Below, one piece after another: positions 60,838 to 64,000 of a DNA stretch of 64,000 bases. The DNA comes from Bacteroidales bacterium. Lineage in GTDB: Bacteria; Bacteroidota; Bacteroidia; Bacteroidales; UBA10428. The stretch is from the NCBI GenBank assembly GCA_016930375.1, contig JAFGGU010000054.1, forward strand, positions 1 through 64,000, read 5' to 3'. The translations under genes and the position numbers were made by a program. Within the stretch, counting starts at the first letter, position 1, and the number at the start of each line of letters is the position of its first letter. The notes below the pieces were generated by a model. The model did not search any database. It was not told the origin of the DNA and worked only from the letters and a program-made list of their open reading frames with translations.

Positions 60838-61845
60838 ATGGATAAATCGGAAAAATTAAAATACATCGGAAACCTTTCTCAGCAGGGTGGTTGTCGTCAT
60901 TATACACTAAACGACGGCTGGGGACGAGGACTGAGGGCTACTGATATAAATACCGGGAGCGGACTGCAATACACAGTCCTGCCGGACCGTGGAATGGATA
61001 TTTCACTGGCAAGTTTCAAGGGAATGAACCTGGTTTACCTTACCTGCAATGGCGAAACTAACCCGGCATATTATGAACCGGAAGGGATTGGTTGGTTGCG
61101 CACATTTGCCGCCGGTCTGCTCACTACCTGCGGACTAACCTACCTTGGCCCTCCCTGTGAGGATGGTGGCGAGCAACTCGGATTGCATGGGAGGTTTTCC
61201 ACACTCCCTGCCAGACAATTTTCCGACCTGTCGGGTTGGAACGGCAATGACTACATCTGCCGGGTAAGCGGAATCCTCGAAGAGGGATATATTTTCGGTA
61301 ACAAGCTGAGGATGGAACGTGACATATCTTCTGTCTGCGGCCAGAACATGATCCGTATTACAGACAGGATCACCAATTTCGGGAGTGCCCCAAGTCCATA
61401 TACCATTCTTTATCATATGAACTTTGGTTACCCCCTGCTGACCGAGGATGCCGAACTGGTGATCGATCCCCTGGACTCTTCACCCCGCGACGCAAATGCT
61501 GTTCCCGGGATAAAGGAATTCAGAAATTTCATAAAGCCCCAGCAGTCCTACAAGGAACAGGTTTTCTTTCATACCATGAAAGGCAATGCCCGGGGAGAAA
61601 CCACAGTCACCCTGCAAAACAAGCAGGCCGGAGTAGCTGTAAGCATGATCTTCAATGTAAACCAGCTTCCCTATATAACGGAGTGGAAAATGATGGGATA
61701 TGGTGAATACGTATTGGGGATCGAACCCTGTAATGTGCTTTGCAAATCACGGAAAGCGCTCCGCGACGAGAACAACTTACCCATGCTGCAGCCGGGAGAA
61801 AGTACAAGCAATGTGATTGAAGTCCTGGTTAACGAATATATCTGA
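60838..61845 (+). CDS. DUF4432 family aldose 1-epimerase-like protein
   Basis: This is a 335-residue cytosolic beta-sandwich protein of the DUF4432 branch of the mutarotase superfamily. Typical segments are LQYTVLPDRGMDIS (about 41-54), LTTCGLTYLGPP, EQLGLHGRFS with its likely catalytic His, and YHMNFGYPLL with a second His. The C-terminal LGIEPCN carries a Glu. It probably interconverts anomers of the sugar used by this operon. It sits between the kinase (35 bases) and the MtlD-type gene (14 bases). Confidence 0.82.
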   Translation: MDKSEKLKYIGNLSQQGGCRHYTLNDGWGRGLRATDINTGSGLQYTVLPDRGMDISLASFKGMNLVYLTCNGETNPAYYEPEGIGWLRTFAAGLLTTCGLTYLGPPCEDGGEQLGLHGRFSTLPARQFSDLSGWNGNDYICRVSGILEEGYIFGNKLRMERDISSVCGQNMIRITDRITNFGSAPSPYTILYHMNFGYPLLTEDAELVIDPLDSSPRDANAVPGIKEFRNFIKPQQSYKEQVFFHTMKGNARGETTVTLQNKQAGVAVSMIFNVNQLPYITEWKMMGYGEYVLGIEPCNVLCKSRKALRDENNLPMLQPGESTSNVIEVLVNEYI

Positions 61846-61859
61846 TTTAGTACCTATAT

Positions 61860-63041
61860 ATGAAGAAACTGGTTCTCTTTGGCGCTGGTAAGATCGGACG
61901 TTCCTTTATCGGTCAACTTTTTGCCCGTTCGGGATATGAAGTCGTTTTTGTGGATATTGCCGAGCAGGTCATCCGGGAATTGAACAGACGGAAATCCTAC
62001 CAGGTGGTTATTAAAAGTGAAGGAGCTGATGAGATCATGGAGGTTAGGAATGTTCGTGGTATCATCGGTACTCAAGCGGACAAAGTAGTAAATGAAATAA
62101 CGGATTGCGATATTGCAGCCGTTTCAGTCGGTCAGAAGGGGCTTCCGCAGGCTATTGCCACACTGGCCGAAGGTCTGAAGCTTCGGTGGAAAATATATGG
62201 TAAAAAACCACTTGACATTATCTTGGCGGAAAACCTGCGCGATGCCGATCAGTATGTGAAAGGCATTTTACAAAAGATCCTGGGAAAAGAATTTCCTTTA
62301 AATGAATTGGTGGGTCTGGTGGAAACAAGTATTGGCAAAATGGTGCCGATTATGCCGAATGAAATCCAGGAAAAAGATTGCCTGCTGGTATATGCGGAAC
62401 CTTACAATACACTGATACTCGACAAAAAAGCTATTAAAAATCCGATCCCTGATGTCGCAGGACTTGCTCCGAAGGACAATATGAAAGCCTGGGTAGATCG
62501 TAAATCGCATATTCATAATTTTGGCCATGCTGCGGCAGCCTTTGCAGGATTCCTGGCAGAACCACATGCTATTTACCTGGCCGATGTACTAAAAAACAAA
62601 GCAGTGAAAAAATTCGCCCGGAGTGCCATGCTGCAAAGTGCTGAGGTGCTGATGAGAAAATACCCCGGCGAGTTTACCCCCGCAGATCTTACGGATCATG
62701 TGGATGATCTGCTGTTTCGTTTTAGCAATCGTGCACTCGGAGATACCGTTTTCAGGGTAGGCTGTGATCTGCAGCGAAAACTGCACCGCAATGACAGGAT
62801 CCTGAGTCCACTGATCGATGGCATGGAGATGAAAGCACCAGTGAGCAAGATCGTGCTGACCTTTGCCTATGGTTTGAGTTTCAGGGGCAGGGATGAAAAC
62901 GGGAATTTATCTCCTGGTGATGAGGAATTTGCTCAGGCACTTGACAAAAAAGGACTGGCTTATGTGCTGTGTCATTTTTGCGGCCTTCACCCTGAAGATG
63001 ACAGTAAAGTGATTCAAATACTGACTAAAAAAATACCATAA
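61860..63041 (+). CDS. Mannitol-1-phosphate 5-dehydrogenase-like polyol dehydrogenase
   Basis: This 393-residue enzyme belongs to the long-chain mannitol dehydrogenase group. It has an N-terminal NAD motif FGAGKIGRSFIGQLF, LAENLRDA, the middle segment VGLVETSIGKMVPIMP and the catalytic KxxxxNxxH as KSHIHNFGH (about 214-222). It is close in length to E. coli MtlD (382). In this operon it may interconvert a ketose phosphate or ketose with a polyol rather than serve mannitol use, since no mannitol PTS is present. The GH2 gene starts 5 bases after it. Confidence 0.85.
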   Translation: MKKLVLFGAGKIGRSFIGQLFARSGYEVVFVDIAEQVIRELNRRKSYQVVIKSEGADEIMEVRNVRGIIGTQADKVVNEITDCDIAAVSVGQKGLPQAIATLAEGLKLRWKIYGKKPLDIILAENLRDADQYVKGILQKILGKEFPLNELVGLVETSIGKMVPIMPNEIQEKDCLLVYAEPYNTLILDKKAIKNPIPDVAGLAPKDNMKAWVDRKSHIHNFGHAAAAFAGFLAEPHAIYLADVLKNKAVKKFARSAMLQSAEVLMRKYPGEFTPADLTDHVDDLLFRFSNRALGDTVFRVGCDLQRKLHRNDRILSPLIDGMEMKAPVSKIVLTFAYGLSFRGRDENGNLSPGDEEFAQALDKKGLAYVLCHFCGLHPEDDSKVIQILTKKIP

Positions 63042-63046
63042 CCATT

Positions 63047-64000
63047 ATGAAAAGCGCATCTTATTTCGCATTTATCCTGCTGATTTCCGTGTTCACCCTG
63101 CAATCCTCCTGCGGTACACAGGGGAAAGCAGACAGAAATCAGCGCACCAGCTTATTTGATGAAGGCTGGCGTTTTATCAAAGACAACCCGACAGGAGCAG
63201 AAAATCCGGCATTCGATGATTCACAGTGGAGAACCGTGGATCTTCCGCACGACTGGAGCATAGAGGATTTACCCGATCAAAAAGAGGACAGTGTCGTGGG
63301 GCCATTTTCCAGATCTGCCGTGGGAAGCCTGGGTACCGGTTTTACAGTGGGCGGTACAGCCTGGTACCGGAAGAGTTTCACTATCGATAAAGCGGACAGG
63401 AAAAAAGTCGCATACCTTCAATTTGATGGCATTTACATGAATTCAGATGTCTGGGTTAACGGAAAGCATGTGGGTAATCATCCGCACGGTTATACTTCTT
63501 TCTGGTATGATATTACCTCCTATCTTAATCCGGCCGGACAACCCAATGTAGTGGCCGTTCAGGTAAAAAATGAAGGCAGGAACTCACGCTGGTACTCTGG
63601 TTCCGGCATTTATCGGCGCACCTGGCTTACGCTGGTGAATCCGACCCATATCGGTATGTGGGGTGTTTATGTTACGACACCTGATGTTTCTGAAAAGTCA
63701 GCGGATATTGACATTACCACGACCCTTACAAATAAATACGAGGCAGACGCCCCTGTAACCTTGCAAGTGCAGATCATCGATCCTTCAGGTAAATCAGTAG
63801 GAAGCACCCATAACAAAATTACACTGGCACCGGGTTCTTCCTCCAATTTTACCCAAAGGATTTCCTTTGAAAATCCGTCGCTCTGGTCGACCGAAAATCC
63901 CAATCTTTATCTGGCGGAATTATCCGTATTTGTCAATAATAAAACCATTGATAAACTGAAGACTACTTTCGGCATCCGGAGCGTTCGCTTTGATGCCGTG
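63047..64000 (+). CDS. Glycoside hydrolase family 2 (beta-galactosidase-like), 5' part only
   Basis: The frame is open from the ATG at 63047 to the window edge, giving 318 residues of an incomplete protein. A lipoprotein-like signal (hydrophobic about 5-19, Cys near SSCG) precedes the GH2 sugar-binding domain, with LFDEGWRFIKDNP, LPHDWSIED, GTAWYRKSF and YTSFWYDITSYL. The immunoglobulin-like domain follows, with NPNLYLAEL and TFGIRSVRFDAV. The catalytic barrel lies outside the window. It joins the sugar operon and probably releases its substrate in the periplasm. Confidence 0.9.
   Translation, partial: MKSASYFAFILLISVFTLQSSCGTQGKADRNQRTSLFDEGWRFIKDNPTGAENPAFDDSQWRTVDLPHDWSIEDLPDQKEDSVVGPFSRSAVGSLGTGFTVGGTAWYRKSFTIDKADRKKVAYLQFDGIYMNSDVWVNGKHVGNHPHGYTSFWYDITSYLNPAGQPNVVAVQVKNEGRNSRWYSGSGIYRRTWLTLVNPTHIGMWGVYVTTPDVSEKSADIDITTTLTNKYEADAPVTLQVQIIDPSGKSVGSTHNKITLAPGSSSNFTQRISFENPSLWSTENPNLYLAELSVFVNNKTIDKLKTTFGIRSVRFDAV

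Noticed and set aside
1-64000. Search for tRNA, rRNA, prophage or transposase genes
   Set aside because: No cloverleaf-like sequence, rRNA segment, integrase or transposase motif was seen in any gap or frame.

Overview
The window comes from the chromosome of a member of the Bacteroidota, most likely a Bacteroidales/Marinilabiliales-type anaerobe. The evidence is the conserved order bamD-end, omega-like subunit, coaBC, DUF4835, recN; promoters with -7 boxes of the TAnnTTTG type; weak or absent Shine-Dalgarno sequences; DUF5916, TonB-dependent receptor and ClC/CBS families typical of the phylum; and many sugar genes. No tRNA, rRNA, CRISPR array, prophage or transposase was seen. About 48 protein genes fill almost the whole window, and the two outermost genes are cut by its ends.

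Layout. 1-12.2 kb holds housekeeping genes: rpoZ-like, coaBC, DUF4835, recN, fabI, efp, uvrB, a degenerate nucleotide cyclase-HD protein, an AI-2E-type permease, a SiaC-like protein and tsaD. 12.2-18.8 kb is an envelope block of tamB followed by exbB, exbD and tonB. 18.8-23.1 kb carries a TSUP permease, glyA, a ClC channel and a small STAS-like protein. 23.2-28.6 kb is a five-gene minus-strand operon. It encodes two coiled-coil proteins, a membrane-anchored substrate-binding protein fused to an OmpA peptidoglycan-binding domain, and an ABC permease and ATPase. 28.8-32.3 kb has an M19 dipeptidase, a C_GCAxxG_C_C protein and a divergent asnC-type regulator/asnA pair. 32.3-36.1 kb is a galactose cluster (galK, galM, FHS-family transporter). 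A cytosolic GAF histidine kinase follows.

37.5-41.8 kb is the most unusual segment. It has a ModE-type helix-turn-helix gene, a TonB-dependent receptor and a single polypeptide that appears to join S-like and EcfT-like membrane parts to a THEP1-like NTPase. A palindrome resembling the E. coli ModE box sits at the receptor promoter. I infer a compact molybdate/tungstate-type oxyanion uptake system.

41.8-64 kb is carbohydrate metabolism. One operon carries a sugar porter, a mutarotase-like protein and a very large six-hairpin glycosidase/phosphorylase-like enzyme. Then come a GPH transporter, a GH3 glucosidase with a carboxylesterase, a DUF5916 outer-membrane protein and an AraC regulator. The AraC gene diverges from a catabolic operon of FBA-type class II aldolase, fucose/arabinose-isomerase-like protein, FGGY kinase, DUF4432, MtlD-type dehydrogenase and a GH2 lipoprotein, which runs off the right edge.

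Several intergenic spaces hold REP-like palindromes (two AGAGACGCA-family copies, a twin AAGCGTAGTT pair, a GGACAGGTCG palindrome) and short tandem repeats (7-, 8- and 19-bp units). Where the longest open frame began at an implausible upstream codon, starts were moved to internal ATGs using family N-termini, promoter positions and ribosome-binding sites.
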